DNA of 64,000 nt from Vibrio furnissii CIP 102972 (GTDB taxonomy: Bacteria; Pseudomonadota; Gammaproteobacteria; Enterobacterales; Vibrionaceae): contig NZ_ACZP01000014.1 in assembly GCF_000176175.1 (NCBI RefSeq), positions 1,488,001 through 1,552,000 of the forward strand. The letters run 5' to 3'. This document shows, in pieces, positions 25,180-33,547 of the stretch. A program made the translations under genes and the position numbers. Position 1 is the first letter of the stretch, and every line of letters begins with the position of its first letter. The notes under the pieces were generated by a model. It worked only from the letters and a program-made list of their open reading frames with translations, did no database searches and had not been told where the DNA came from.

Positions 25180-26584
25180 GTTGCACCAACCTTGTTTCAA
25201 CGTGTTGCGATTCCAGATAAAAGCGTTGCAGCAGGTTTTGTACCAACTTCACTCGATAGTCAGCACTGCCACGTACATCGCTCAGTGGCTGAATCAGTGT
25301 AGGCACTAGGGCTTTTGCGGCGTGAACGATAGGCAGTGACAATGGGCGGCCAACGAACACTTTTTCCAGCTCATGCAGTCGCACCGATTTCGCGGCGACG
25401 CCGCCTGCTGAAATGATGCAGTGCTTCACACGACCATCGGTTGCAATGGTCATATTGATGCCCAGCGTCACGGTCGCAATGTCATCTTCGTAACGCTTAC
25501 TGATTTTGTAGATTGCATGATGCTGATTCGGCGCCAAACGCGGCAAGTGAATCGCGCTGATCCATTGATTGGGTTTCAATACCGTTTCGCGATAGCCGGT
25601 AATGTAATCTTCGGGTGCAAACAGAATGCGAGTTTCACCATCATCGACTTCGATACGGCCATTGAGACTGATCAGAAGCGGGGCGATGTCGCCAATCGGC
25701 GAGGCATGGCCAAGACTGCCACCGAGCGTTGCGCGGTGACGAATGGTTAAACTGCCCAAACGTTCAATGACTTCATCAGCGGTTGGGAAATGCGCTTTGG
25801 CAAATTCGTGAACCTGATTCATCGGCACCGCTGCGCCAATTCGCCAGCCTGACGTGGTTTCAGAAATCCCCAGCAGATCATCCACATGCGAAATATCGAT
25901 GAGTTGCGGCAGCGACTTCATGTGTTGGGTCACTTCGAGCGATAAATCGGTCCCGCCTGCGATAATTTTGGCATCCGGCATGACGGCAATCGCTTCAGCC
26001 AACGCTTGACGGTTAGCTGGACGCGCGTAATGTGGCTCGCTGCTTTCGGCCACAGAACCGAGCCAGAGTTTCACGGCTTCGTCATCACGGCTGAGTGGGT
26101 CTTCAATTTGGCTGTGAGCAATGGTGTTCGCGGCGTCAATCAGCGGGCCATAGCCTGTGCAGCGGCATAAATTTCCGGCGAGAAAATCGCTGGGGTTTTC
26201 GGGAGCCGTTTCTTGTTTTGAAAGGGCGTACAACGACATCACAATCCCCGGCGTGCAAAAGCCACATTGCGTGCCGTGTTTATCGACCACCATTTGCTGA
26301 ACCGGGTGCAACGCGTCACCCTGTTTGAGATGTTCAACAGTCCTGATCTGTTTGCCATGCAGTGCATGAATTGGTGTAATGCAGGCGTTGATCTGACGAT
26401 AACGAAGGCGCTCAGATTCATCCAGATCGACCATGACGACGGTGCAGGCACCGCAATCGCCACTGGCGCATCCTTCTTTAGAGCCTGTCATCTGTTTTTG
26501 TTCGCGCAAATAGTTGAGCAGCATGGTATCCGCCTTGGCCGATTCCACTCTGATCACCTCGCTGTTAATCATGAGCTCTAACAT
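25172..26584 (-). CDS. xdhA: Xanthine dehydrogenase FeS/FAD subunit XdhA
   Basis: A 470-residue small subunit. The plant-type [2Fe-2S] cluster is in GCASGDCGACTVV, the second cluster in QCGFCTPGIVMS and NLCRCTGYGPL. The FAD domain follows from about residue 200 (AKIIAGGTDLSLEV; TIRHRATLGGSLGHASPIGD), and the C-terminal CO-dehydrogenase-flavoprotein domain ends the chain. It leads the operon xdhA-xdhB-xdhC-uraD-hiuH-guaD-puuD. GAGGAAG precedes the ATG at 26584. The RutR-like box at 26606 is 21 bp upstream of the start, a position fit for repression. Confidence 0.95.
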   Translation of the reverse strand: MLELMINSEVIRVESAKADTMLLNYLREQKQMTGSKEGCASGDCGACTVVMVDLDESERLRYRQINACITPIHALHGKQIRTVEHLKQGDALHPVQQMVVDKHGTQCGFCTPGIVMSLYALSKQETAPENPSDFLAGNLCRCTGYGPLIDAANTIAHSQIEDPLSRDDEAVKLWLGSVAESSEPHYARPANRQALAEAIAVMPDAKIIAGGTDLSLEVTQHMKSLPQLIDISHVDDLLGISETTSGWRIGAAVPMNQVHEFAKAHFPTADEVIERLGSLTIRHRATLGGSLGHASPIGDIAPLLISLNGRIEVDDGETRILFAPEDYITGYRETVLKPNQWISAIHLPRLAPNQHHAIYKISKRYEDDIATVTLGINMTIATDGRVKHCIISAGGVAAKSVRLHELEKVFVGRPLSLPIVHAAKALVPTLIQPLSDVRGSADYRVKLVQNLLQRFYLESQHVETRLVQHA

Positions 26585-26605
26585 AACTTCCTCTGTCTTT
26601 AAAAC

Positions 26606-26621
26606 TTGTCCAATTGGTCAA
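26606..26621. promoter_or_regulatory. RutR-like operator at xdhA promoter
   Basis: TTGTCCAATTGGTCAA, one mismatch from the E. coli RutR consensus TTGACCANNTGGTCAA. Like the two other copies (27860, 31726) it is preceded by AAAAC. The TetR protein at 31894 is the likely binder. Confidence 0.75.
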
Positions 26622-26631
26622 CTTGCTAGGT

Positions 26632-26671
26632 AAAAAACGGCTCGCGCACCGTGAGCAGGAGACGCGAGCCG
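26632..26671 (-). terminator. Terminator after BMP binding protein
   Basis: A 9-bp stem CGGCTCGCG/CGCGAGCCG (26638-26646, 26663-26671) with a 16-nt loop, followed on the minus strand by six T residues. It separates the binding-protein gene from the xdh operon, whose promoter box begins just after it. Confidence 0.85.
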
Positions 26672-26680
26672 GAAGTGAGA

Positions 26681-27757
26681 TTAGTTAGGGATCTTGGCGT
26701 CGATACCTTCGACGTACCAGTTCACGCCTGCAAGTTCTTTATCGGTTAGAGAATGACCCGCAGCGATCACGGAATGGCCTTGGTTGTCATTCATCGGGCC
26801 GGTAAACGGAACGATAGCGCCAGACTTAATTTTGTCCTCTGTACTGAGTATAGCTTGTTTGATTTCAGCAGGGAGGTTCGGGTTGATGGACACAATCTGC
26901 AGCACGTCATCTTTCAGACCGCCCCAGTAATCCTGTGGCTTCCAGTTTTTATCCATCACACCTTCGACGGTTTTGATGTAGTGCGGCGCCCAGTGGTCAC
27001 GCACGGAGAACATGTGTGCCTTCGGCGCAAAATGGCTCATGTCAGACGCTTGGCCGATCCCCATCACACCACGTTTTTCAGCGGCAATCAGTGGCGCCGG
27101 GCTGTCGGTGTGTTGAATGATGATGTCTGCGCCTTGGTCAATCAGTGCGTTCGCTGCATCCGACTCTTTGCCTGGGTCATACCAGGTGTTGACCCAAACA
27201 ATTTTCAGTTTGATGTCTGGATTGACGCTCTTCGCGCCCAGATAGGTGGCATTGATGTCGCGAATCACTTCCGGAATCGGGAACGTTGCGATGTAGCCCA
27301 GCGTGTTGGTTTTGGTGGCCATCCCCGCAGCGACACCAGATACATAACGACCTTCATAGGTGCGCAGCACGTACGTGCCCAAGTTTTTATCCATCTTGTA
27401 GCCGGTGGCGTGCTCAAAGGTCACTTTCGGAAAACGTTTCGCCACTTTCGCCGTTGGGTTCATAAAGCCAAAAGAGGTGGTAAAAATCACGTCATTGCCC
27501 GATTTTGCCAACTGCGTGATCACGCGTTCTGCATCCGCGCCTTCCGGTACGTTTTCAACAAAGGTGGTTTTGACCTTTCCGCCGAAGTACTTTTCCATTT
27601 CGATACGGCCTTGGTCGTGCTCATAGCTCCAACCATGGTCGCCAATCGGCCCGACATAGACAAAGCCGACTTTCAGCGGATCATCCGCCAGCGCCGAAGT
27701 TGAGAGCAGTGCAGACACAGAAAGTGCCGCAGCAGTCATCCACTGATTTAGTTTCAT
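26681..27757 (-). CDS. BMP-family ABC transporter substrate-binding protein (nucleoside/purine)
   Basis: A 358-residue periplasmic binding protein of the BMP/PnrA (Med) family, which binds purine nucleosides or bases. A signal peptide covers about residues 1-24 (TAAALSVSALLSTSALADD). BMP landmarks are VGFVYVGPIGDHGWSYEHDQ, NDVIFTTSFGFMNP, and GADIIIQHTDSPAPL. The ATG at 27757 follows CGGAGAA; longer frames start further into the promoter. It has its own RutR-like operator and terminator, apart from the ATPase-permease genes, which allows higher expression of the binding protein. Confidence 0.92.
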   Translation of the reverse strand: MKLNQWMTAAALSVSALLSTSALADDPLKVGFVYVGPIGDHGWSYEHDQGRIEMEKYFGGKVKTTFVENVPEGADAERVITQLAKSGNDVIFTTSFGFMNPTAKVAKRFPKVTFEHATGYKMDKNLGTYVLRTYEGRYVSGVAAGMATKTNTLGYIATFPIPEVIRDINATYLGAKSVNPDIKLKIVWVNTWYDPGKESDAANALIDQGADIIIQHTDSPAPLIAAEKRGVMGIGQASDMSHFAPKAHMFSVRDHWAPHYIKTVEGVMDKNWKPQDYWGGLKDDVLQIVSINPNLPAEIKQAILSTEDKIKSGAIVPFTGPMNDNQGHSVIAAGHSLTDKELAGVNWYVEGIDAKIPN

Positions 27758-27859
27758 GAAATTCTCCGTTTTCATTTTATGGTTTGAGTTGAGATTGTTG
27801 CTGTTTGAATTAAGGCGTTCGGTTTGCAACGCATCGTTATGAATGGATAAAGCAAAAAC

Positions 27860-27875
27860 TTGACCAATTGGTCGT
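27860..27875. promoter_or_regulatory. RutR-like operator at BMP gene promoter
   Basis: TTGACCAATTGGTCGT, 102 bp upstream of the BMP start codon. The left arm and the central half of the right arm match the RutR consensus exactly. Confidence 0.75.
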
Positions 27876-28053
27876 GTTTTGAAAATTTATTTTTCATTGA
27901 TAAGAGAAAGCCTTACACAGCAAGGCATCGAAAGAGAAAGACGTGCTTCAAGCAGGGTAAACATGAGTTGGCGCTGATGTGAGAATGCGTAATTTTGGTG
28001 CTTAGTGATTCATGATGTGCACACATTTGATGCAGCTTAAATCAGCCGCTATA

Positions 28054-28080
28054 AAAATAAAAAAAGCCCGCAGTGCGGGC
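28054..28080 (-). terminator. Terminator of nucleoside ABC ATPase-permease operon
   Basis: Stem AAGCCCGCAGTGCGGGCTT centred near 28073, with a long A-run on its left (T residues on the minus strand). It lies about 40 bp after the permease stop at 28119. Confidence 0.85.
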
Positions 28081-28118
28081 TTCCTCATGTCGTGACGTTT
28101 TCGTCATGACGATACAAT

Positions 28119-29048
28119 TTAGTGACGTTTGGGATCAAATGGCTTGCCTAAACTCATCGGCGTCGCTAGCTTCTGGCGCAGCTCGTTTGAACTGAGCAGA
28201 ACCATCACCACAACCGTTGCCACATACGGCGTCATTGCCAAGAGGTTTGGTGAAATATCCACGCCCACACCTTGCATCATCAAATGCATGATAGACGTGA
28301 AACCAAACAGATACGCGCCCAAAACCAGATAGCCAATTCGCCACGACGCGAACACCACCAAAGCCAGCGCAATCCAGCCGCGGCCTGCGGTCATGTTTTC
28401 CATCCACATCGGCGTGTAGGCGAGGGACATATACGCGCCAGCCAAACCTGCCAGCGCGCCTCCGATTAAGGTGACAATGTAACGCACTTTAATCACCTCA
28501 ATGCCAAGCGCATTGGCTGAGTGAGGATTTTCGCCAACCGCGCGAATAATCAGACCCGCGCGTGTCTTGTGCAGCACCCACCAAGCGCCAACGATCAACA
28601 CGAAGCTGAGGTAGACCAGCAAGTCATGATTGAACAGCAATGGGCCAATGAACGGAATGTCACTCAGCAGTGGGATCGGTATCGCTTTGAAGCCGACGAT
28701 CGTCGAACCGACTAAGCTGCCGCCAAGAAACGCACTAAGACCCGTACCAAAGATGGTCAATGCCAGCCCAGTCGCCACCTGATTGGTGCTCAAGGTTAAT
28801 GTCAAGACGCCAAACAGCAGTGCCATCAACATACCAGCCAACATGGCAACCAGAATGCCAACTAATAAACTGCCGGAGAAATAGGCGCCCGCGAATCCCG
28901 CCATCGCGCCCATCAACATCATACCTTCCTGGCCCAAATTCAATACGCCCGTTTTTTCACAAATCAACTCGCCCAAAGCGATGATGAGTAACGGGGTTCC
29001 GGTTTTCAATGCCGCAATACACAGCGATTGAATCAATAACGCATCCAT
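28119..29048 (-). CDS. Nucleoside/purine ABC transporter permease (YufQ/RbsC-like, second)
   Basis: A 309-residue BPD_transp_2 family permease with about nine hydrophobic segments. It has GELICEKTGVLNLGQEGMML near the N-terminus, which is highly typical of permeases paired with BMP binding proteins, and VGENPHSANALGIEVIKVRY in the coupling loop. The start overlaps the stop of the first permease by one base (ATG/TAA junction at 29048), so translation is coupled. Terminal gene of the ATPase-permease-permease operon. Confidence 0.92.
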   Translation of the reverse strand: MDALLIQSLCIAALKTGTPLLIIALGELICEKTGVLNLGQEGMMLMGAMAGFAGAYFSGSLLVGILVAMLAGMLMALLFGVLTLTLSTNQVATGLALTIFGTGLSAFLGGSLVGSTIVGFKAIPIPLLSDIPFIGPLLFNHDLLVYLSFVLIVGAWWVLHKTRAGLIIRAVGENPHSANALGIEVIKVRYIVTLIGGALAGLAGAYMSLAYTPMWMENMTAGRGWIALALVVFASWRIGYLVLGAYLFGFTSIMHLMMQGVGVDISPNLLAMTPYVATVVVMVLLSSNELRQKLATPMSLGKPFDPKRH

Positions 29049-30154
29049 TATGCGGCTCCTTTTTCGTCTACAAGCGTGGTTTGAGCGGGCGCCCGTAACG
29101 CGCTTTTGGGGACAAAGCGATAGTGAATCAGAAAATCACACGCCAGCAGGAAAAACAGCAGCGTGCCTTGGAAAAGCCCGGTGACCGCGGTTGGCAGCCC
29201 GAGTTCGATTTGTGCCAGATCGCTTCCCATGTAGAGCGCGCCCATAAATAGCGATGCGACAATCACACTGATCGGATTCAGACGCCCCAAGTACGCCACG
29301 ATAATGGCTGCGTAGCCATAGCCCGGCGAAACAGACGGCACCAGTTGACCAATCGGGCCCGCGACTTCGGCTGCGCCAGCAAAACCTGCCAATGCGCCAG
29401 CAAACAACATCACGCCCCAAACGAGGCGATGCTCTGAAAAACCGGCGTATTTGGCAGCCGAACGTTCAGAGCCAAGCACGCGTAATTGAAAGCCGGGCAG
29501 GGTTTTGAACAGCACAACACCCGAAACCATCGCAATCACGACCGCAACAATGATTGATGCTGAAGCGCGTCCGCTGTCAAACAGTGGATGTAGCAGCGCT
29601 GCATCGGCAAACATTTGAGATTCAGGAAAACCAAACCCTTGCGGATCGCGAAGCGGACCATGCACCGCCCACAGCAGCACATACAATCCGATGTAGTTGA
29701 GCATGATGGTAGTAAGAATGATGTTGGTGTGAAAACGGCGGTTCAGCCATGTTGGGATTGCAGCCCAGCCTGCGCCTGCAGCCATGCCCGCAATTAAGGT
29801 TGCCAGCAGCATGCCAATTCCTGAGGTGTCATCGGCGTTCACCGCGACCGCACTTGCCGCCACGGCGCCAATCAATAACTGGCCTTCCGCACCAATATTC
29901 CAGATGTTGGCACGATAACAGAGCGCTAAACCCACGGCACACAGCATCAATGGCGCGGATTTCACCAGTAATTCGCCCAAGTTGTAGCTGTCGGAAAAGG
30001 GCATCATCACAAACACCTGAAACGCTTTCACCGGGCTGACGTCCAGCCACACAAACAGCATACTGGAAACAGCGAGCGTTAAGGTCACAGCGATGAACGG
30101 CGAGAGCCACATCATCAACTTTGAACTTTCCAGACGAGGTTGCACGTTAAGCAT
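29048..30154 (-). CDS. Nucleoside/purine ABC transporter permease (YufP-like, first)
   Basis: A 368-residue BPD_transp_2 permease, longer than its partner because of an N-terminal helix. Landmarks are LGELLVKSAPLMLCAVGLAL, YRANIWNIGAEGQLLIGAVA and VLGSERSAAKYAGFSEHRLV. The ATG at 30154 is preceded by a strong AGGAGG and lies 8 bp inside the ATPase gene; the longer frame to 30211 has no such site. It forms the channel with the 28119 permease. Confidence 0.92.
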   Translation of the reverse strand: MLNVQPRLESSKLMMWLSPFIAVTLTLAVSSMLFVWLDVSPVKAFQVFVMMPFSDSYNLGELLVKSAPLMLCAVGLALCYRANIWNIGAEGQLLIGAVAASAVAVNADDTSGIGMLLATLIAGMAAGAGWAAIPTWLNRRFHTNIILTTIMLNYIGLYVLLWAVHGPLRDPQGFGFPESQMFADAALLHPLFDSGRASASIIVAVVIAMVSGVVLFKTLPGFQLRVLGSERSAAKYAGFSEHRLVWGVMLFAGALAGFAGAAEVAGPIGQLVPSVSPGYGYAAIIVAYLGRLNPISVIVASLFMGALYMGSDLAQIELGLPTAVTGLFQGTLLFFLLACDFLIHYRFVPKSALRAPAQTTLVDEKGAA

Positions 30155-31676
30155 GGGCCACCTCCTGCGACGCCATAAAGCCGCCTGCAATCCACTCACC
30201 GATTTGATCAATGGACGTGTCCGCCGTTTTTACCGCCGAAGAAACGTGGCCCTCATAAATTGCGGCGAGGCGATCGCAAAGCACGAACAGCTCATCAATA
30301 TCTTCAGACACCACCAGAATGGCAGCACCTTGGTCGCGCAATGCGATCAACTGTCGATGAATTGCGCTGGCCGCACCAATATCGACGCCCCAAGTCGGGT
30401 GCGCACAAATCAATACACGCGGCGCTTGTGCCACTTCACGCCCCATGATGAATTTTTGCAGATTCCCGCCCGACAAACTTTTCGCTTGCGACTGTTCGTT
30501 GCGGCACTTGACCTGATTGGTTTGAATCAGTTTTTGGGCCATAGCTTTGAGTTTGGGAAATTGAATCACACCGCTGCGACAAAGTGAGCGCGTATGCGTC
30601 AGCAGGGTATTCTCTTCTAAACTCATCTCCGGTACGGCACCTTGTCCCAAGCGATTGGCCGGGACGTAGGCTAAGCCCAGTTGGCGGCGGCACCCTGCAT
30701 GCAAATGGCCAATCGGCGTATTTTGCCACTGGATCGCGTCTTTCTCGGCGCGCGTGTCTTCGCCGCTCAGCACGGCCAATAAGTCTTCCTGACCATTGCC
30801 CGCAACGCCGGCCAAACCAAAGATTTCGCCACCGCGAAGCTCAAGATTAATGCGCTTTAAGCTGCATCCGAACGGATGAGACGGCGCGAGTGACAGATCG
30901 ACCGTGCGGAGCACCACCGTTTCACCGGTAGTTTTTGGGTACGTTTCCGACAATTGGGTTTCATCGCCAACCATCATGCGCGCAATTGAATTGGGCGTTT
31001 CGCGGGCAGGGTTGCATTCCCCCGTCACTTTGCCGCCACGCAGTATCACAGCGCGATGACAAAGCGTGGTGACTTCCTTTAGCTTGTGGCTGATGAACAA
31101 AATCGCGCAGCCTTCAGACGCCAGTTGATTGAGCACGGTAAACAACCCTTCGATCTCCTGCGGGGCCAGTACCGAGGTCGGCTCATCAAGGATCAGCAGT
31201 TTTACGTTCTGAATCAAACAACGCAAAATTTCAACCCGTTGGCGCTCGCCGATACTCAGGCTGTGAACGTAACGATCCGGGTCCACGTGCAACTGATATT
31301 GTTCGCTTTTTTCGATAATGGTTTGGCGTAAATCATCCAAAGAGTCGAGAAATTCTTTATCTAGCCCCAACTGGATATTTTCTAACACCGTCAGGGTTTC
31401 AAACACAGAGAAGTGCTGGAACACCATGCCAATTCCCATGGCGCGGGCTTGATTGGGGGATGTCATGCTGACTTCATGATTGTTCCATAAAATTGCACCT
31501 TCACTGGGTGCGTTGACCCCGTAAATCATTTTCACCAGCGTGGACTTGCCAGCGCCATTTTCACCCAGCAACGCAAGAATTTCGCCGGGAAACAGTTTGA
31601 GATTCACTTTGTCATTCGCCACGACACCCGGGAAAAACTTACTGAGATTCCACAGTTCGAGAAGTGGTGTAGTCAT
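30147..31676 (-). CDS. Nucleoside/purine ABC transporter ATPase (two-domain, YufO-like)
   Basis: A 509-residue ATPase with two ABC domains in one chain. The first has Walker A GENGAGKST, signature LSIGERQRVEILR and Walker B LLILDEPTSVL. In the second, the P-loop is degenerate (GVAGNGQEDL) and the signature is LSGGNLQKFIMGRE, as usual in sugar/nucleoside double ATPases. The ATG at 31676 is preceded by AAAGGAA; the frame open to 31877 runs across the RutR-like operator. First gene of the ATPase-permease-permease operon and divergent from the TetR gene. Confidence 0.93.
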   Translation of the reverse strand: MTTPLLELWNLSKFFPGVVANDKVNLKLFPGEILALLGENGAGKSTLVKMIYGVNAPSEGAILWNNHEVSMTSPNQARAMGIGMVFQHFSVFETLTVLENIQLGLDKEFLDSLDDLRQTIIEKSEQYQLHVDPDRYVHSLSIGERQRVEILRCLIQNVKLLILDEPTSVLAPQEIEGLFTVLNQLASEGCAILFISHKLKEVTTLCHRAVILRGGKVTGECNPARETPNSIARMMVGDETQLSETYPKTTGETVVLRTVDLSLAPSHPFGCSLKRINLELRGGEIFGLAGVAGNGQEDLLAVLSGEDTRAEKDAIQWQNTPIGHLHAGCRRQLGLAYVPANRLGQGAVPEMSLEENTLLTHTRSLCRSGVIQFPKLKAMAQKLIQTNQVKCRNEQSQAKSLSGGNLQKFIMGREVAQAPRVLICAHPTWGVDIGAASAIHRQLIALRDQGAAILVVSEDIDELFVLCDRLAAIYEGHVSSAVKTADTSIDQIGEWIAGGFMASQEVAHA

Positions 31677-31725
31677 GTTGAGCAGATTCCTTTCTATTTT
31701 TTTTCGAAAGGGTAAATGCAAAAAC

Positions 31726-31741
31726 TTGACCAAGTGTTCAA
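31726..31741. promoter_or_regulatory. RutR-like operator at ABC ATPase / TetR divergent promoter
   Basis: TTGACCAAGTGTTCAA, 49 bp upstream of the ATPase start; one arm has T instead of G. It lies in the gap shared with the TetR gene, so one site may control both directions. Confidence 0.7.
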
Positions 31742-31893
31742 ATCTTGTCGGGATAAGGCGTGAGGGGGATGGCGTATCACGGCACTGAACCATAAATGTG
31801 CAACTGCTTAAAAAGAGTGCATATTTCGACGCTTGACAAGCGGTGCATAAGCATTGATTACTGTAATAAAGGGCCAATATGAAAGGAGTTCAC

Positions 31894-32535
31894 TTGGATA
31901 CGGAACTGAGACCGCAGAAACGCTCAATCTCCGGAGAAATTCGCCGCCGCAATCAGGAATTAATCTTGCAGGCCGCCGCTGATGAGTTCGTCAAACATGG
32001 TTACAAAGGCACATCAGTTCAGGCGATTGCTGACCGAGTGAATTTGCCCAAAGCCAACATTCTGTATTACTTCAAGTCCAAAACCGGGCTGTATAAAGCG
32101 TTATTGCAAGACATTCTCACGCTGTGGAATGAAGGTTTTTCAGAAAGTGCCATCGACAGTTCGCCACAAGCGGTGCTGCGCAATTATATCGTCGGCAAAA
32201 TGCGCTACAGCCGAACGCATCCTCAAGAGTCAAAGATTTTCGCTCAAGAGATTATTCAGGGCGCGCCGGTGATTCGTGATGAAATTCAGTTTCCGGTCGT
32301 CAACTGGGCAGCAGGCAAAGCGAGTGTGATCAACGCGTGGGTCGAACAGGGCTTAATTCGCCCGGTTGATCCGTTGCATTTGCTGTTTTTGATTTGGGGC
32401 GCGACGCAGTTTTACGCAGACTTTGATACCGAAATTCAGCTCATCAAAGGCGCGCCGATGTCTGAAGAAGAGTTTGAACAGGCGCAGCAGTTTCTGGTTG
32501 ATGTGATTTTACGCGGCTTAGCCGTGACGTCGTAA
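31894..32535 (+). CDS. TetR-family regulator of the RutR type
   Basis: A regulator of about 213 residues. The N-terminal HTH includes GTSVQAIADRVNLPKANILY and YFKSKTGLYKALL; the C-terminal ligand domain (SRTHPQESKIFAQEIIQGAP) resembles that of E. coli RutR, the uracil-responsive regulator. A TTG at 31894 has AAAGGAG five bases ahead, stronger than the site before the ATG at 31879, so I prefer the TTG start. Three RutR-like boxes lie at the ABC ATPase, BMP and xdhA promoters, and none is seen outside this region of the window. It probably represses purine uptake and oxidation until a purine or pyrimidine ligand appears. Confidence 0.9.
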   Translation: MDTELRPQKRSISGEIRRRNQELILQAAADEFVKHGYKGTSVQAIADRVNLPKANILYYFKSKTGLYKALLQDILTLWNEGFSESAIDSSPQAVLRNYIVGKMRYSRTHPQESKIFAQEIIQGAPVIRDEIQFPVVNWAAGKASVINAWVEQGLIRPVDPLHLLFLIWGATQFYADFDTEIQLIKGAPMSEEEFEQAQQFLVDVILRGLAVTS

Positions 32536-32560
32536 CGTATAGAGCTTCATGGAGGAAGCA

Positions 32561-33421
32561 TTGAGTTCAAATAGTCATCAAAAAGTCCCGTTATTCGGGC
32601 TCGGGATCGCCGGTAATTTCGCGGGTCATTTACAGCAAACCGGGGAGGCTAATGCGTTGCAGGGCGCGGTGGATGCCAGTCGCCCGCAGGCACTGTTTCC
32701 CTTCTTTGTGCCGAATGCCACGGAACCTTATCTTGCTGTTAATCCGTACTCGTTTGATACCGTATTATTACCATCGGATGTGAATGCAAAAGTGCAGATG
32801 GAGCCGGAAATTGCGCTGGTCGTGACGGTGAAATATCTTGGCACGTCGGTGATCGGCTTGGTGCCAGAATCGATGACGTTACTCAACGATTTAACCCATC
32901 GCAATGCCGTTGTGAGCAAATTGGCTGAAAAGAAAAACTGGGGCATGGCGTCGAAAGGGATTGCGCCCAATGCGTGGCCATTGAGCAGTTTCAGCGCTGC
33001 GGACGGTTTGAGTAAGTATCGGTTCTGTAGCTTTCATGCTCGCGATGGACGTTGGGCTGCGTGTGGCCATGATGTGTCGCTGAGCAACTACAGTTATTGT
33101 TATGAGCAGTTGATTTCTTGGTTGATTGAACAGATCAATCAGCAGAAAAACGAAGGTGCATTGCACAGCATCGCAGCGTTACTTGCAGAGGCAGGTTACC
33201 CCAAGCGTATGTTGATTTCGTTGGGTTCATCGCGTTATACCGACTATGGCGAGCAACATCACTTGTTGTCCGGTGACGCGTTGTGCGCCGTGTTATACGA
33301 TTCCAGCCGCATTGATTTGTCGCAGGTGACCGAATTGGTCAAGACAGAGCAGTTTGATGCTTTAAACCAACACCACATCGTGTTGTCACAGCGCTGCTTT
33401 ACCAAGGGTGATTCGGATTAA
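32561..33421 (+). CDS. DUF5718-like protein of unknown function
   Basis: About 286 residues, cytoplasmic, no signal or membrane segment. It begins KVPLFGLGIAGNFAGHLQQT, which I associate with DUF5718; family assignment is from memory. The TTG at 32561 has GGAGGA four bases ahead, while the ATG at 32549 has no ribosome site, so the TTG is more likely. It follows the TetR gene by 25 bp and may be co-transcribed. A strong terminator follows. Its link to purine use is only positional. Confidence 0.7.
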   Translation: MSSNSHQKVPLFGLGIAGNFAGHLQQTGEANALQGAVDASRPQALFPFFVPNATEPYLAVNPYSFDTVLLPSDVNAKVQMEPEIALVVTVKYLGTSVIGLVPESMTLLNDLTHRNAVVSKLAEKKNWGMASKGIAPNAWPLSSFSAADGLSKYRFCSFHARDGRWAACGHDVSLSNYSYCYEQLISWLIEQINQQKNEGALHSIAALLAEAGYPKRMLISLGSSRYTDYGEQHHLLSGDALCAVLYDSSRIDLSQVTELVKTEQFDALNQHHIVLSQRCFTKGDSD

Positions 33422-33461
33422 CGCTGCCGCGATCACTGCATCCAAACACCCCTTCAAAAGC

Positions 33462-33486
33462 AAAGGAGCCACATGGCTCCTTTTTT
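33462..33486 (+). terminator. Terminator after DUF5718-like gene
   Basis: Stem AAAGGAGCC/GGCTCCTTT (33462-33470, 33475-33483) with an ACAT loop, then more T residues. It also lies between the converging diguanylate cyclase gene and this operon. Confidence 0.9.
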
Positions 33487-33547
33487 ACTGCTGCAATGAT
33501 GTTTGCTACGGCGATAATATTTATGACGGCATCAGATAGCGTTGTGC

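Larger units (their letters stand above)
27758..28118. other. Intergenic promoter region of the BMP gene
   Basis: 361 bp with the RutR-like box at 27860-27875 and the terminator of the ABC permease operon at 28054-28080. Between them the sequence is AT-rich and contains no gene that I can support. Confidence 0.7.
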
